Positions 30,401 to 31,991 of a stretch of 64,000 nt of DNA are shown piece by piece. Within the stretch, counting starts at the first letter, position 1; each line of letters begins with the position of its first letter. The stretch is from Burkholderiales bacterium (GTDB lineage: Bacteria > Pseudomonadota > Gammaproteobacteria > Burkholderiales > Burkholderiaceae_C): positions 1-64,000 of the forward strand of contig CANHVY010000007.1 of the NCBI GenBank assembly GCA_947464185.1, read 5' to 3'. Made by a program: the position numbers and the translations under genes. The notes under the pieces were generated by a model. That model saw nothing but the letters and a program-made list of their open reading frames with translations. It was not told the DNA's origin and searched no databases.

Positions 30401-31020
30401 AGGTCGACGTTGCCGACCTCCCGGGCCAGGCGAGCAGTGTCGAAAAGACCTTCGCCCAGCTTCAGTTCGCCGTCAAGCCATAGGGAATGGCGCAGCCCAC
30501 CGGGGGTATCTTCCGACTCATCGGCGGTGCTTGGCACCTCGGCAGACCACGGCCCGGCGGCCGAGGCATCCAGCACCGCAGCGGTCTCGCCCGCGCTGCC
30601 AGCCTGCAGCACCTGGACCGACAGCACCTCCTCCATGAAGCGGCCATACCCTGGATCAGCCGAGGCCAGCGCCGAGTCCATGAAGGCGGCCCGCGTGCGG
30701 GTCAGCGCAACATCGAAAGCACTCGAGTCAACTGAAAATGCAGGTTCAGTTGCAGTGCCGGGCTCGAACGCACCCAGCGCAGATTCCCCGGCACGCAGGG
30801 CGTGTTCCAGGTCATCGATCTCGCCGGCAGCGCGGATCCCGTTGTCGTACAGGACGTGCTCCGCATCGCGCAGCGCAAGGGCCTGCACGGCGGCAGCCGC
30901 CGGGTCCGCAGACAGCAGGATGCGCTGCTCCAAAGGCTCGACCTGGAAGGTCGTGCGCAGGAGCTTTCGCAACAGCCCCGACATGCGGGGCGGTGTTGCA
31001 ACGGGCCTGTTTCGGCGCAT
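1..31020 (-). CDS. Giant LEPR-XLL-type modular repeat protein, adhesin/surface-like (partial; C-terminus beyond left edge; >=10,340 aa)
   Basis: ATG at 31018-31020 (minus), immediately preceded by an in-frame TGA (31021-31023). 31,020 nt = 10,340 codons. Translations sampled at about 30 places in this frame are coherent from 30.9 kb to position 1. No listed minus-strand ORF has its start at a coordinate divisible by 3 between 1 and 31,020, as expected if the frame never closes in the window. N-terminus MRRNRPVATPPRMSGLLRKLLRTTFQVEPLEQRILLSADPAAAAVQ. Confidence 0.95.
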   Translation of the reverse strand, partial: MRRNRPVATPPRMSGLLRKLLRTTFQVEPLEQRILLSADPAAAAVQALALRDAEHVLYDNGIRAAGEIDDLEHALRAGESALGAFEPGTATEPAFSVDSSAFDVALTRTRAAFMDSALASADPGYGRFMEEVLSVQVLQAGSAGETAAVLDASAAGPWSAEVPSTADESEDTPGGLRHSLWLDGELKLGEGLFDTARLAREVGNVDLGALVVGPGATLAGSGVIDAPTLVEGTLAPGYSPGLISYESGLTLTDATRTVIELGGTAPATVADAGSGAFHDRINVSGLATLNGTLDLELVNGFTPKAGDEFVVFSYGSVQGRFDAVEGLFGLHSNIWFDLVQTGDASTAGQLKLVAKELVPGAGQALPLAQIVGSAGVLDQIGQLLNADYFVPGSLPAVNFSADFTVGGFDIDAGAFLLSWDDTRDRALLQVKATVDLGPGELSGDITVAIPTGSDDAVEVSIDNGSFVLSAGGAKLSASGIDGGFVLSSAGVAGVLRLGSLDLTQDDGSPLQGLDVAAIRSAHLGFNTTGSAVDTQVGAFAFDYSATQHHDFFSVSADLDLGLSFGGVSYELGGRFGISREQMTIEEGQPQQGWVLSAFDAHTSLTLGSPPGGAKLALKGLQGGVIVTKVNGKTGFSGSLQVGEAALTKADGVTPLVMDLELRLHDLPFNFNTFDLSGLTPDLDLPEIDLSIGSFPFMDLSVPTLPSFNLPGLGALDLGIDWAGLSLPELGLTLLSLPGLDLSLPDIDLGFLTLTWPELTAQLPNLGLDWLNLTLPELVFALPRLNIPGFDIDLSGLLPEFGFDWAALKLPSVPGVSWPDVALPNLTLPQLGDVSLGDLLTSLKSLLPSLPGVSLTLPEFGTVNWDTIRLPNLAVAFPDLQIDWATLSLPEFLFALPRLNLPGLQLSFDFSKLLPDWPDVKLGDLAFPDVNVDWAQLNVLQFLFKLPQMDLPGLDFGLFGIELPELPSLDGLIGKLPFDLDLQNLGFKIFGSLDIALGDYLVLSGDFGFEKAGQRLVLLANDALAVLSAGGFEVGATDADIGLVIDASGVAFEAVGGLYADLGGAVELGADEATIFYNSTGKSWTGQTLTIDTVSHTFGTLGVADLRGATLTGASLRVGDFIQASGDLAVRDTTQTLKVLKPGTGGAAATTADVSARVLSFGGSNLSAFAGVGVGADRTGLSISKLNLGLVLASDATNAQRRWLALQAVVPTDGVVGLVGVPELTLQASSLKLEVTRAATDGSLVDFALTPVTVATGAGSSIQIAYAASAGPVLRAAGLLTVGVAGFFRVQGNFAFERTTAELALSDGSTVNANVLTLGGKDISAFAGLNGGASNALGLNLQDADFALAIMSDRANTARKWMALQSDVSSAAFVGVDGLTVQAQSLQLAINRNLATTGGTQAQPALKHETILRLDTTLAEGTLHLALGAQQAALALTASRSSESIRNELRRKLEQMLVGAGRTQADVDGAVDITGTREEGFTIVFGGALAGSDYSTLTVRAEPGTVSAGASERTAGQAARINVTLTPLVQNSRLQMTLAAQAGTLRFSLGGQTADVTLVAADTDAALAAKIDIALESLTGVGAGAVTVTGTRAAGYTLEFSGARAGQDFSALGVALQQPSITLQVTAVEEGRTTQTGSTSSGTNVRERQVIAFSGATGTTNVRYSLGYGTGANAKTTGLIDFSKSSPTQNRTTLQAALDTMLGSGRATVSFDQSSTAASPRFFVDFTGELAFKDVPQFTVATQTGVSVQVSTSQQGQAKTVTPVLQKTPAQQRVQAPAGAQGTFTLSVDVGAGSKTTAALSLASTAAQVQTALRTATGTAGADITVTGSAGDWIINFGGQLAGTAVAPVHVQAQPAAARVDLAVLQRGLTITQTSTVTTPAIDEVQRVTVNGAGGGSFKLALTHDSKTYTTATLALDATAAQVQQSLAQAFSAGGLSGVTLTVTPAESGVYDITFGGSLGGRDLALLQVSGIAAQGGATLTVVQQGATVAQPDRVIDADPNLVVDFGVKSLDVLVAADTHYTITLDGAQGQLTRATGELELDVFGFLQVDGSFAIEKATDTVVDSKGRSVEVDKLTVGGGGVNAFAGIGGGTAQALGLQVQELDFGLALYTERNPAQGQTAQRWSALSATATSAALVGVNEVTATGQALEVRINRAAADGTVLDFAGANKKTLATGPGTSITLGMGGTEGVLMQARGVLTLDVAGFVKVTGNLAFEKSSTQVTLARTGGQTTGEKVNVDLLSVGGEGLNLFAGLNGGTSDALGLQLSNVRFGLALLSEKADGDPAPTARTWTTLQATAGSAGFVGLGSDMVVSATGITLAVNQAGGTATTVVDYAPGATNLSVVTGSAGPLAFSLAGQQGELLRASGSLLIDLFGFVRVEGSVAVEKRTETVTLAKKTGQATGDKVEVDLLALGGSSVDIFAGVGAGTSDAIGLMLDDVAFGLALMTSKADTSRRWTALSAQATSVGFVGLSDLLPTVRNLAVELNQATKANDVVVDFSAQPMLVATGAASPVTLGFVGAQGELLRAEGDVTLQLSDFVYLSGRIGFERYTPTGQLTRNDGSKVSATSMMAITGRDIDAFVGYADGGFDTTKTFAEQADDFYGFGVEGLDFGLAIIKAGGQSYTALSARMDDASLYGFDGDDFELSAQDLNLEINRADTASKTINFAASFGGGLQLGGAEGVTLDFSGGERFGVYAGNATLQLSSFVYLSGAFGFERANYGNTLRAGSTPTQVTGAKGFAIGGSGITAFVGYASSGIDRTKTLAQQASSLYGFGVDGLTFGLLSLKDTAGTSYTSLKASAGNMAAYGFDPQDFELSVSDVKLEYNRSSTAGRELNFAGPRGLDVATGAAPVRLDFQGSRLGAYAGTAVLRISDFVYARGAIGFEQRSFTGLKNANNNNLPMGEGFSIGGAAVDVFVGYADGGLDAQKPFARQADKLYGLGAEDINFGLLQVKAGGVKYTALKASANTLALYGFDPADFQLSALGLDVSLNQASGGAAALDFKKSFSGTGGYQVPTGGTPVLLDMETAAIGASVTQATLRISDFVHVQGAFAFSKGQPAPLAVKGPGGVLLRNVQVDGFEVGASGVKAFVGVNGPYRTDTDNDGDVDNNDAVNPDAIGLVIDDLDFGLGLYKARNTPLNTLGGVAGVKFTALAAHADSVSFVGVGDFITFTLDDVNVAINQSSKASHVVDFTDGGLVAGRDIATGVTSVKLKSNNLILEASVGHATAKLANLVSLEGGFAFQKRSLDRVGFNVPTKEIITAADALVVAGMDVHAFVGIKGPYRTDTNKDGVVDEKDPANPNAIGFTIEDLDFALALLSPASTTGLAIPGLKYFALEATADLAGLVGTDPFLTLQGSDISLSLNGAFAQGYPVPGFFANFKTLEGGAWHIPVGSTGQKMVLDFDKNIFGVRVEAKLGIFDLFDISHDFDFTFELPGFSSILPTLPAFPMPDFSGLTFKLPSISGLKFALPTLKLPTVPNFDWSAVLGVPDLNLDLPSLTLPQLGKLIALWPSLQLRFPNIVFPSLPALPDLPFRFTLPGLTLPTLPSFDWKLELGMPDLNLGLPDLKLSLPALGKLFAGWAGWKLNFPDIVFPALPALPDIGVPGFNFDLPAFSLTALEQLFKDWPAFKLNYPGLQLPDLPAFPDFELFKLPAINANLPSIDLTKLHGLFAALPTFALSFPDIEFPKFTLPSFSLGLNLPAPSFNGLFPTISLKSLTGLIPDLSLTTPQWLRDGLKFLQNIDLQIGINGVFGSIDLPNLSVSLDGFVHLQGDFKLNLGQTFTADMSTGLPSQLQLIEALLGPTANTIIDGLKMFGGLSADYSTLSGVKFKGVSFGGSDIDVFVGLGKPDFSKSLSGQSGLLGFGMQDLDLAIGSFQADLPKWYKAEKVFSLKAKADELGVYGLGDVLDLVAKDITVEANTGGKAMNGLLRAMPVYSSIGTGPNKGLVIPTGGTPVRLDFDGRELMGLDIGFAQIVVADFLHLQGSLAFRKGEVYDISIDTGGLAPLLQSIGTPIGAPLGRYVDDVQVRALTLGGANLTGFAGIGGPYRYGPDLTGTPGTDAPDGIPDFVNEAAVGVQVTDVDFGLAIMTPTLLDFVPGIGKFDPRFIAAKASIGSASLVGVEEDILEVQAEDVEVNINTFVLGKAPGPVNAALQLFGPPSINFQRSASFRDYTEDKDGDGVIDAGEDRNQNGRIDTAGFALPAGGDNMVFIDFDEEIVQAKIGYAEINLAGFLQLSASMSLTKKGSESVTLSNGVTTQVTSLAVGINDAYGFIGIPFGGKGYFYDNNNDGRIDEKDTVRNTGAVGLAIEDLDLGLVLAKESRFSATGVDFGLYLGGRATVQKIGLVGVPGATLEARDLAIEINTGARFSLGMGQFVRDEAAGTVSYDPNLSVTVSLTTIDFSKSTWTHPDDAPGVTRPGYAIDTGNPREPVVLNYSSQFLRLFGAMEVELFGLVSLDGQLDFRLSDKDGLTAFANVQVQVGPDGFNLRRQATGLLVINQGGVALRMNMQADLDLGPVAKLDAELDLSLNTFGKLIVYDVPEVFRGPSTDFGPDNPSTPTVDERWQFTIGAFPPGKDASWTGMYAALTGKGSLELFDGALDLKGDFSVIVAKVQTSVVLELGVTATLDLPLLEPLGVAGTLGLVIDTNTSGANQTGIYGALEVGGNNPSSTIIDGGDIFSVSGSFLLQINTTSATQKVRGRDPVTGTFFDPQGKPSEVSVAAQTLRISGKASIEVGPIELRGAVDLLIDKTGVQAAMDLTLDLSDFGEIKVAGAAAFGVDGTTPFFALRVQTKLEFGVSQLGIFADATLQINTRGSAYTTLPDSGGKTYTIAANTLFDLEIKGKLKVLAFEVALEGGIEIVDEVFRLDFKGTLDFFGFLVINVEGFIESDGDFLISGSAKLDIKLGPLRLEAGMSILFSSQPRFAGSAYGSLDFEIDLGLFEIDITLAGFSAAIDLTPISAYMAASVTVMGVTVSGSHLWSFGPRPVITRQDGDTLYLNSGDTSGRYGGGDLYDDTVNEAYTILSNADGSITVESLGEQVKHYGVNRIVARGGKGSDSIYVGEGVKAVLDFDGGDGKDNFNIFGGAAGSVIKGGAGNDVFQGGSVAGISYEGGEGNDRFVGGGTAEIIDMGSGSDTVFGGGGNDTIYIGTGESFVDTGEGDNLLLVSGGGRLEVTGGSGTDRLELSPISSTADQPIRLNDHQFVQGARTIDFTDALDRIEVRDNAATTNVLTGSGASWGATDLALDAAGVLDVTGATFHAPQALLSLQAKGIKGTINTTVAELTVVNTLTGGVAAERDIVVREVDDLDIVADNRTNGGLYAAAGSIDVELAKRESLLTLRSGVLSTAAGGGAISILADDVDFVSGDDRVGGTGTLTLRAKDAAQDYRIGAAGQSTFGRDLSRNGATGTFDLGMGDLSALADGFSAITIGHRAPGVLMSVGDVENKAVGIFNFLSRFTDPATLQAYRINVMGDLQSTDTLTLSAHLLEVQRQNVQDALGPADSGITAKRALVNVTEQIQISGWIKGDELVDIDVTGSTGVDAMLTSRAGLISLSADKGSSVQSLNAGSRVEITTSHAILSATTIEARGADSWVKVIAGTGLTVLEGAAIVARSDRAKIELSATTYIHLNSGSAVTSGARFDMVGATPVPVKTGADATLSINTTGELNIAGSVTAAGTLTIQSGKTLSTYADYFDTLPGRTISTLGAADLQAALVALKAGTLSPALSTLLSSSIVGLQPNPALTPLQDYAPFTSLNKAARDALALHLGYTTYVDGGYYNPTTGAFRTSLTQGGVVSSTGYEKHDGLIFYKANAAEAQPLRALLAQETDPVKRQALLNQIKAIELRTSFVQGERPDYSNAAINWQAAGVPAPAANATFDSLTGAQKMVVASSLGYVFDHSVIPLDTWASAPFDYAQIPLQTWIDASTIDFRNTLSATQWGSVPRPLSGTPYASLTEAQRAVVDRWIEFSPMQVDRLVLTGEYTVGATLAVTINGTRVAVTVQASDVGANQAATRAAVALRLADAINAQPLVASKVTAQAHGELLRVRSDLSTAQSTPAFTLTLDANEARVEQTRVAQLAYANLTPGQRDVVMGKLRPSLDARWQDLTAAQRGVITAYLDGPGQTSFDHDGDASTPARTIPLPKNFFNFNAAPGDVTRTTFSQGPLTDYENTNVYWGSAGAPTTGAAFGALTLAQKKVVAKALGYEVYEGSVWYCADAPAATRLVTQAATGAPADFSLELIDWGGVRAPAKLTSGAEPGFEDLTLAQQRVVAQTLGYDVLDRQVFVKLNAADAAKRVLTLLVEGADYQNGSLNWGDAPKPVEGTSFDALTREQQDRVLEQTGYIRWDGLLYYSSKAPAGKQYMLGFEQGAGKDYENKSIRWSAIEVPVLSQRVDLSAVTVTADKSYTISIDGTDYVYTAGAGDNLAKVVAGLLSAINKGGVHAARVDPAQANRLQINDGLGADNSGRAVITFSTTASGTAVIDDVPGGGVTDVPYGALNSAQQQAVLAQTGFAFQAGPVYYKAGAGDRTLVTSFLPGIDYTVDSSSNPTKRWIVTDNTGQKLQLYAYDAENDGIVDELRVQRAHPLLGQRGYGFLLTGTITTLQDNADFTVQGADDAIIRGNINLLGAGSDLTIQSDRWTYWEGTANVAGSILLAGGIKIDGTLPTGGAGANTDGVSLYVHAASTLNTTGAGMSITLLGGRDVELYGRAVAGGAIGASGVTWAGPDSKVSVVAGEQILVDTALLASKEVKLQTTGVTGLDDKGYAIVVTSAGALVAGGITSNGSGGRVAFDVAGNVTVAGTILAGGTMNGDEIVWREASTVSLKSAGQLYLGGLTRTESGGTVEIGATVRANQRIELMGGVSTDDVGLKLPGSARLATYNPDGQIVISSIEDAWVYGQVVAGGEVIDHFDPTGDFLGSTARNFRGDSTITVESTQGQVRLGRDLFAGKSVDVRGGTVSGRSTADDPWANDGIVIGGSVHLKTWQDNSNVTLSASGKLSVLAPAWTQELVADGFAEYADGHLSAPASFKLSINVGTAVVERVIDVPAARTGGLGALRDAIQAAIQAAPFLVVSSPGNAVPVGTAFNISGADNAPYQFNVRLNDGRLMFTSNFEFSIVAVAGGGAQRLGLTQIAASGATSGPVASGRGYAIDAPGFGSTVNIGKLNQPGGDITVSGWIRAHSAINLYGGSTSSGGQSVKLETTGLLETLSGGMVLRPAGAAVLQGSLVARGAGADIVIQARDTLELRGDLTAQRDIIISAGTTVQAGQKSLRTYGTSQLTTLDAGSRILLTGLNDVLINSTVGKGNAQLGLLQIESTQGSLEIARESGWLETGASMLLKGTDVDVFGNVVSLLSTPAVFDHEITIQAIDDVQLNGTLTLAGSLLVKAGDDVSVKGTQLLAQGAGQRLTFEVGDALTFGSTVADEGAQVGAGTALDVRAGGLVTVERNAKLYSSRDNSRISLRGNDIVVLGSIDAGATYTPPPAGAPASQAGTRAWTGKLAALDLNATRAISLGDDTAADAEQRIGGSVQATGAITVQAGAGSTGVGVFLGTKTSVIASATGQFRSTQAAVWSEAAAGGDASVSVRADGAVRMHGEVTAFDTGADITVSSLSQVVVDGLITANDSLVVQGGVHSSKVGLLVSTLVLDGTTYKSGGTLDTAAGGTIRLTATDGIKIEGVIGQRDLGSAKVGLLEIDSSGSDVTVLRNVDVRDEVRITGQNINVLSGSYVYATGANSEVYMRARNALVVSGALAPKAQAIVKADELVHLAAPTVSIMGQVEAGLVAVNPADAANVDADRIIDMKGLSLTAGQAYTVRIAHGPVASETVRTFAETLGTPLTQTLEQLVAALAAKIDADAAYAAVVDSTKPDQIKITTGAGTARISISLGGDSASGRVLFNAGTTLTVGGIVSSNDRIDMNAGVDLSWTRAQLEGAILASQLRGGTLTVSGNGLVSAGGAVRLQAGGSVVLDAQAAVTAPRAVSIERLVTVAETVDVVVGETSVAVGQVQVPEYSWVKTQITEQVGTERVKVGSSYTTMDVTLTQTGYYNPKATADAQFREMLVEGLDYVNSNIDWNNNGTEGRAAVTFSTSEVNNLQTTDQKNKTLYKGFTQLTDVQRQAVLNQTGYMALYQFGYSNALKHQTLNGNVTSAPFTPSWNANVGANEKVFFIDVAGWRDKYVRMPVGAEADVLRVTSQGEALYLAGDTTNDGGSDGQWKTATDIAALTAALSVSGSAVTITTPVAGQQFTISVSGTSFSVTAASGQTASAVAALLATQIDVHPTYGAKAVGAVITITGGSGISGQSRLPQGEWVGRYQDQAAVTYTQDRSVYYLPVNGYPTPPAAQERAGYDNPFAAQEDGRGRWKVDYSLASGDRVFDIFSRTNGASTKTVLDRDPNWTWESTQLIQAYDNDSDVINPSAQRQTALSDYKGNRATDNIFALNTWVDSLAFDTQALSQNGASTSSFKSNAFSYQYWGAWTTVVGMWVDNDDGSEWGEYDDESEVGEWGRVNDKPGTYRDLMKVDGSGTKVDQRDWERNRLFMTASGHDGYAYWGRQQNFNGNTWNSMRSEFDWIRSSQDYRVDGEANDGGDDLYIEIQGRKALNATVSETYKNYRYDWKSNWHNVYDTRVKLSYQLATQDQDIFQFRPVYQTVIKDVQVVTQKDVTVWAQVPVVQQETRLRTVVATENATARQYGEFDGESITGSSVTINAGGNVRLSGRVAAAEAVSVNAGGLLELKGQMRDGQQVTARLRSADIDLVSRDGMTLDDSAILEATGQLSKIDLKAGLDLAWGGVTELNATFAPGGSLDIDARAGRNINLSGLITANELEMKAGDSVGKDGTITADAETRVLATTGNIVLTAGDLGGHIRMTGATFTAQAPDQRIDLTARFGAVEQVKSTATSGTASAALASGVLTAAEIRVLAETGIQLNTVASKATLRTTAAGNVELTNLGSLLLQDAEAYDGSITVAATGSLSAALVRTLGSSDRNDIVLTTLAVGAGALTVDTLQTDDRGDIVLRSAGQIVQSSSLLSDAARDVANARKPVTAPVLLTHALKADQLDVRAGGSVTLNTQLQGLTLQTTHAGSVTISQGNRDLVLNAVNVADGSLTVTGQGGVELADVRLASNKDSNDVTVTASGDIGVRYVSAGIHLLQAGDRPVIYDASAGAGTAAISVNLASGVSGSPVVSAADTANANHLRTIDLGTMTVVEGLTYTVEFGPQGSPTHSYSVTATLGEVSAVNPAAALASKLSAAINLGGVYTAAVDVTNTRQINITAGAGTLDIRLPVPAGATGAPVINARDFADASTERTITLTGVTAVANKVYSVTIERGGSSDTYSYTAKVGDTIVAIASGLATAISGGSKYTAQIDGSSAVIRLVTLYTSAGEVTLTSTGGAIRETFTDAAVDIVADRLTLSAKTGILGLEISANSLDALTTGGSIDLSESDGLYEKSDGLQIVRAWSSLTTDTGTPAATVVRVSTENQLRVGADGVVRGDRVELASEDAGVSVDKPTGWNGSTPDSIRYTTGVSFSAETVVALYRFFNASQWMEYRAGDHFVFGYDSNTFTRRLPTTITTETLILETGGSLTMTGELKVGKRLELIAAESVLLAGKVGVTAGDANGLIDEVLITAKGLRQAVQARDLNNDGDTSDTLVETIQAAVDRNSDGDTLDTLSEALANVDYNGDGDKTDVVVEAAFGIDYNGDGDILDTVLEAGTPVDTGFINIQVDVLPAENFQLRAKRDIFVALGSGTDATVTNLTLTGFVGGLEGFDQARDVTLDIEGVLTVRGGIVAANDVTGRLRLAAQSITTDGASVFIADDLNVRATGAVKLNTLVDTLTVNVSGAGSVTVREATGLMIDRISAADGAIDVSAGGDLYVRDVHNMADGDSITLEATGGAWIDRVEAGTSVGAQKTGGTITVDAAGTIREWAAQIRNSAGQITGTALDQTSADLYGHQVKVLGAVSAASKLLTDPTITGTTDELEVRVVAAGGYTTGSTTVTADSVLKAGGAAIAVTAAPVTSAGIAAPQISRVFFSDVMAAGTAITVSVNGTDYSVTPGDVIAGYASGAPVGATWGSVLGALEFKLESIAGLVLAVSADATQRTLTLEGPDNTAYTVTVSVSSTTSGTLTGALLDDGLSPTQLAGSKAKQVSDLAFANAALAADSVFTVVVNGNAHRARVGENVLLTLSSAANATITVDAVGPIPGYAASVINAADIADTAHDRTIDLTGVGVVVGKNYTVTIGGTAFTYQAATNNTLTDIAGALAVSINAHASYVAAASGSVITVSDGAGTAVISVTLGSGVSGTPAVNAADIADQAYDRTIDLTGVGVVVGKNYTVTIGGTAFTYQAATNNTLTDIAGAL
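1921..2160 (-). repeat. Four tandem ~19-20 aa acidic EF-hand/TSP3-like repeats
   Basis: RDLNNDGDTSDTLVETIQAAV/DRNSDGDTLDTLSEALANV/DYNGDGDKTDVVVEAAFGI/DYNGDGDILDTVLEAGTPVDT, translated in the giant frame. Confidence 0.85.
5000..6000 (-). other. Trp/Asp/Tyr-rich segment of giant protein, no family recognised
   Basis: GAWTTVVGMWVDNDDGSEWG (5,581-5,640) followed by EYDDESEVGEWGRVNDKPGT (5,521-5,580). Confidence 0.7.
6960..11250 (-). other. Filamentous-haemagglutinin-like beta-helix region of giant protein
   Basis: Alternating hydrophobic/Gly-rich short repeats, e.g. AFDVAGNVTVAGTILAGGTM (10,621-10,680). Confidence 0.65.
11450..13850 (-). repeat. 'DYENxxVxWGxAxxPxxGxxFxxLTxxQxxVVxxxLGYxxxxGxxYYK' repeats
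   Basis: DYENTNVYWGSAGAPTTGAAFGALTLAQKKVVAKALGYEVY (12,421-12,543); GVTDVPYGALNSAQQQAVLA + QTGFAFQAGPVYYKAGAGDR (11,461-11,580). A further copy, DVQRQAVLNQTGYMALYQFG, lies outside the block at 6,661-6,720. Confidence 0.8.
15541..15780 (-). repeat. RTX-like glycine/aspartate nonapeptide cluster
   Basis: SVIKGGAGNDVFQGGSVAGISYEGGEGNDRFVGGGTAEIIDMGSGSDTVFGGGGNDTIYIGTGESFVDTGEGDNLL translated from 15,541-15,780. Confidence 0.85.
19860..20760 (-). repeat. Leu/Pro-rich repeat block 2 (LPGLTLPTLPSFDWKLELGMPDLNLGLPDLKLSLPALGKLFAGWAGWKLNFPDIVFPALPALPDIGVPGFNFDLPAF)
   Basis: Codon-by-codon translation of 20,101-20,420; 'FP(D/N)IVFP(A/S)LPALPD' occurs twice 210 nt (70 aa) apart. Confidence 0.88.
21121..21750 (-). 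other. EF-hand-like acidic loops (GPYRTDTDNDGDVDNNDAVNPDAIG; GPYRTDTNKDGVVDEKDPANPNA)
   Basis: Translated at 21,661-21,750 and 21,121-21,210; DxDxDGxxDxxD spacing of calcium-binding loops. Confidence 0.7.
21300..24960 (-). repeat. Array of ~160-170 aa modules ('LSDFVYLSGxFGFER' type)
   Basis: The anchor Phe codon of the FVYLSG-like motif falls at 22,402, 22,906, 23,410, 23,896, 24,406 and 24,886 (spacings 504, 504, 486, 510, 480 nt = 168, 168, 162, 170, 160 aa). Confidence 0.85.
25080..26640 (-). repeat. 'TVTG...G(Y/W)xIxFGGxLAG' repeats interrupting the ~168-aa module array
   Basis: TVTPAESGVYDITFGGSLGG (25,141-25,200), ADITVTGSAGDWIINFGGQL (25,501-25,560), GAGAVTVTGTRAAGYTLEFS (26,221-26,280), RTQADVDGAVDITGTREEGF (26,581-26,640). 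Confidence 0.75.
27000..28030 (-). repeat. ~160-170 aa modules ('F..V.G.FAFE' type), N-proximal group
   Basis: VGVAGFFRVQGNFAFERTTA translated at 27,121-27,180; related segments near 27.6-28.0 kb. Confidence 0.7.
28070..28990 (-). repeat. Leu/Pro-rich repeat block 1 (e.g. AVAFPDLQIDWATLSLPEFLFALPRLNL; WAGLSLPELGLTLLSLPGLDL)
   Basis: Translated codons 28,321-28,400 and 28,801-28,860 in the giant frame; 'LPxL/FPDL/DWxxLxLP' recurs across the block. Confidence 0.85.
30150..30480 (-). other. Autotransporter/passenger-associated-type repeat region (GSGVIDAPTLVEGTLAPGYSPGLISYESGLTLTDATRTVIELGG)
   Basis: Direct translation; the 'G.L.PG.SPG.....G.L.L.......ELGG' pattern is typical of this repeat class. 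Confidence 0.65.
30901..30948 (-). other. LEPR-XLL-like N-terminal motif (FQVEPLEQRILLSADP)
   Basis: Codons 25-40 of the giant ORF. Resembles the LEPRxLLSAD signature recalled from N-termini of very large bacterial surface proteins. Confidence 0.8.
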
Positions 31021-31066
31021 CAAGCGGGGGATGTGAGGTTCGAGAATTCAGCTTGAGGCGAAGGCC

Positions 31067-31795
31067 TCAGCTCAAGGCTTTCTGACCCGCAGCGCGTTCT
31101 TCCTTCAGAGTCATCAGGCGTTCGATCTGGGCCAGCGACACCAGATGCGCGTACACGGCCGGCAGGTAGCGCTTCTCACGCATCTCCAGGAAGCGATCGT
31201 TGGACAGGTTGTTCAGCCGCTCCTCGTTGACGACGTAGCAGCCACTGATGTTCTTGGCGGTCTGCCCTTGACGGACACGCATGTTCAAGGGGGTGAAGAG
31301 GTTGTGCTCGGCAAAGTACTTGCAGAAAGAGCGCGTGAACTGGTCCATCTGCTGCAACTCGCCCAGATAGCGCTTCACGTTCTCGATCGCCTCAGAGGGC
31401 TCGCCGTCTTCCTTGAACAAGGGCACGCCCTCGCTCTGATTCACCAGCGCGCTGCCCTCGTCGATGCAGACCGTGAACTGCCCCTCCTCGCCTGTCTTGG
31501 CCAGCGCGAATGGGTAGCGGCGAATGATCGCGGGCACGTAGGACGCCTGCCACTTGCCCTCAGCATCCACGAAAAGGTTCTCGCCCTCGTCCAGCCCCAT
31601 CAGCGCAACAGGACGAAACTCGTCCTGCGCCTTGTCCTCGAGGAAGACGACCGGATAGATCGCCGCCGCGCGAGCGAACTCGTGGACCATGACAGAGGCG
31701 ATATGGAACTGGGACGCGAACCCGAACCCGTCGATCTGCTTGATCTTGGTGGTGGCATGGCGGGCCTTGCTGACGGGTACCAACTGCTGGAACAT
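31067..31795 (-). CDS. SapC family protein
   Basis: MFQQLVPVSKARHATTKIKQIDGFGFASQFHIASVMVHEFARAAAIYPVVFLED...; ATG at 31,793-31,795 with a GGAGAG-type Shine-Dalgarno just upstream (cgaaccgaggagagatttttcATG). 46 bp upstream of the giant ORF, same strand. Confidence 0.85.
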   Translation of the reverse strand: MFQQLVPVSKARHATTKIKQIDGFGFASQFHIASVMVHEFARAAAIYPVVFLEDKAQDEFRPVALMGLDEGENLFVDAEGKWQASYVPAIIRRYPFALAKTGEEGQFTVCIDEGSALVNQSEGVPLFKEDGEPSEAIENVKRYLGELQQMDQFTRSFCKYFAEHNLFTPLNMRVRQGQTAKNISGCYVVNEERLNNLSNDRFLEMREKRYLPAVYAHLVSLAQIERLMTLKEERAAGQKALS

Positions 31796-31991
31796 GAAAA
31801 ATCTCTCCTCGGTTCGATAGGGCTTGTGCTGCACCCAAACATGCAAGCGAACGCACTTTGCTCTGACATTGAAACTTTATCGGGCTACTCAGCCCAAGTC
31901 CCACGCCGTGACAGAAAATGTAAGAAATGAATCCGCAAAACAAAGGGAAAGCCCGTAGTCCGAGCCGAGGGGATCCGCGTGGTGGCGCCGC

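Noticed and set aside
1-31020. CRISPR array or tandem non-coding repeat as explanation for repetitiveness
   Set aside because: Repeats are protein-level, in a single reading frame, multiples of 3 in spacing and diverged at the DNA level; no short palindromic repeats with spacers.
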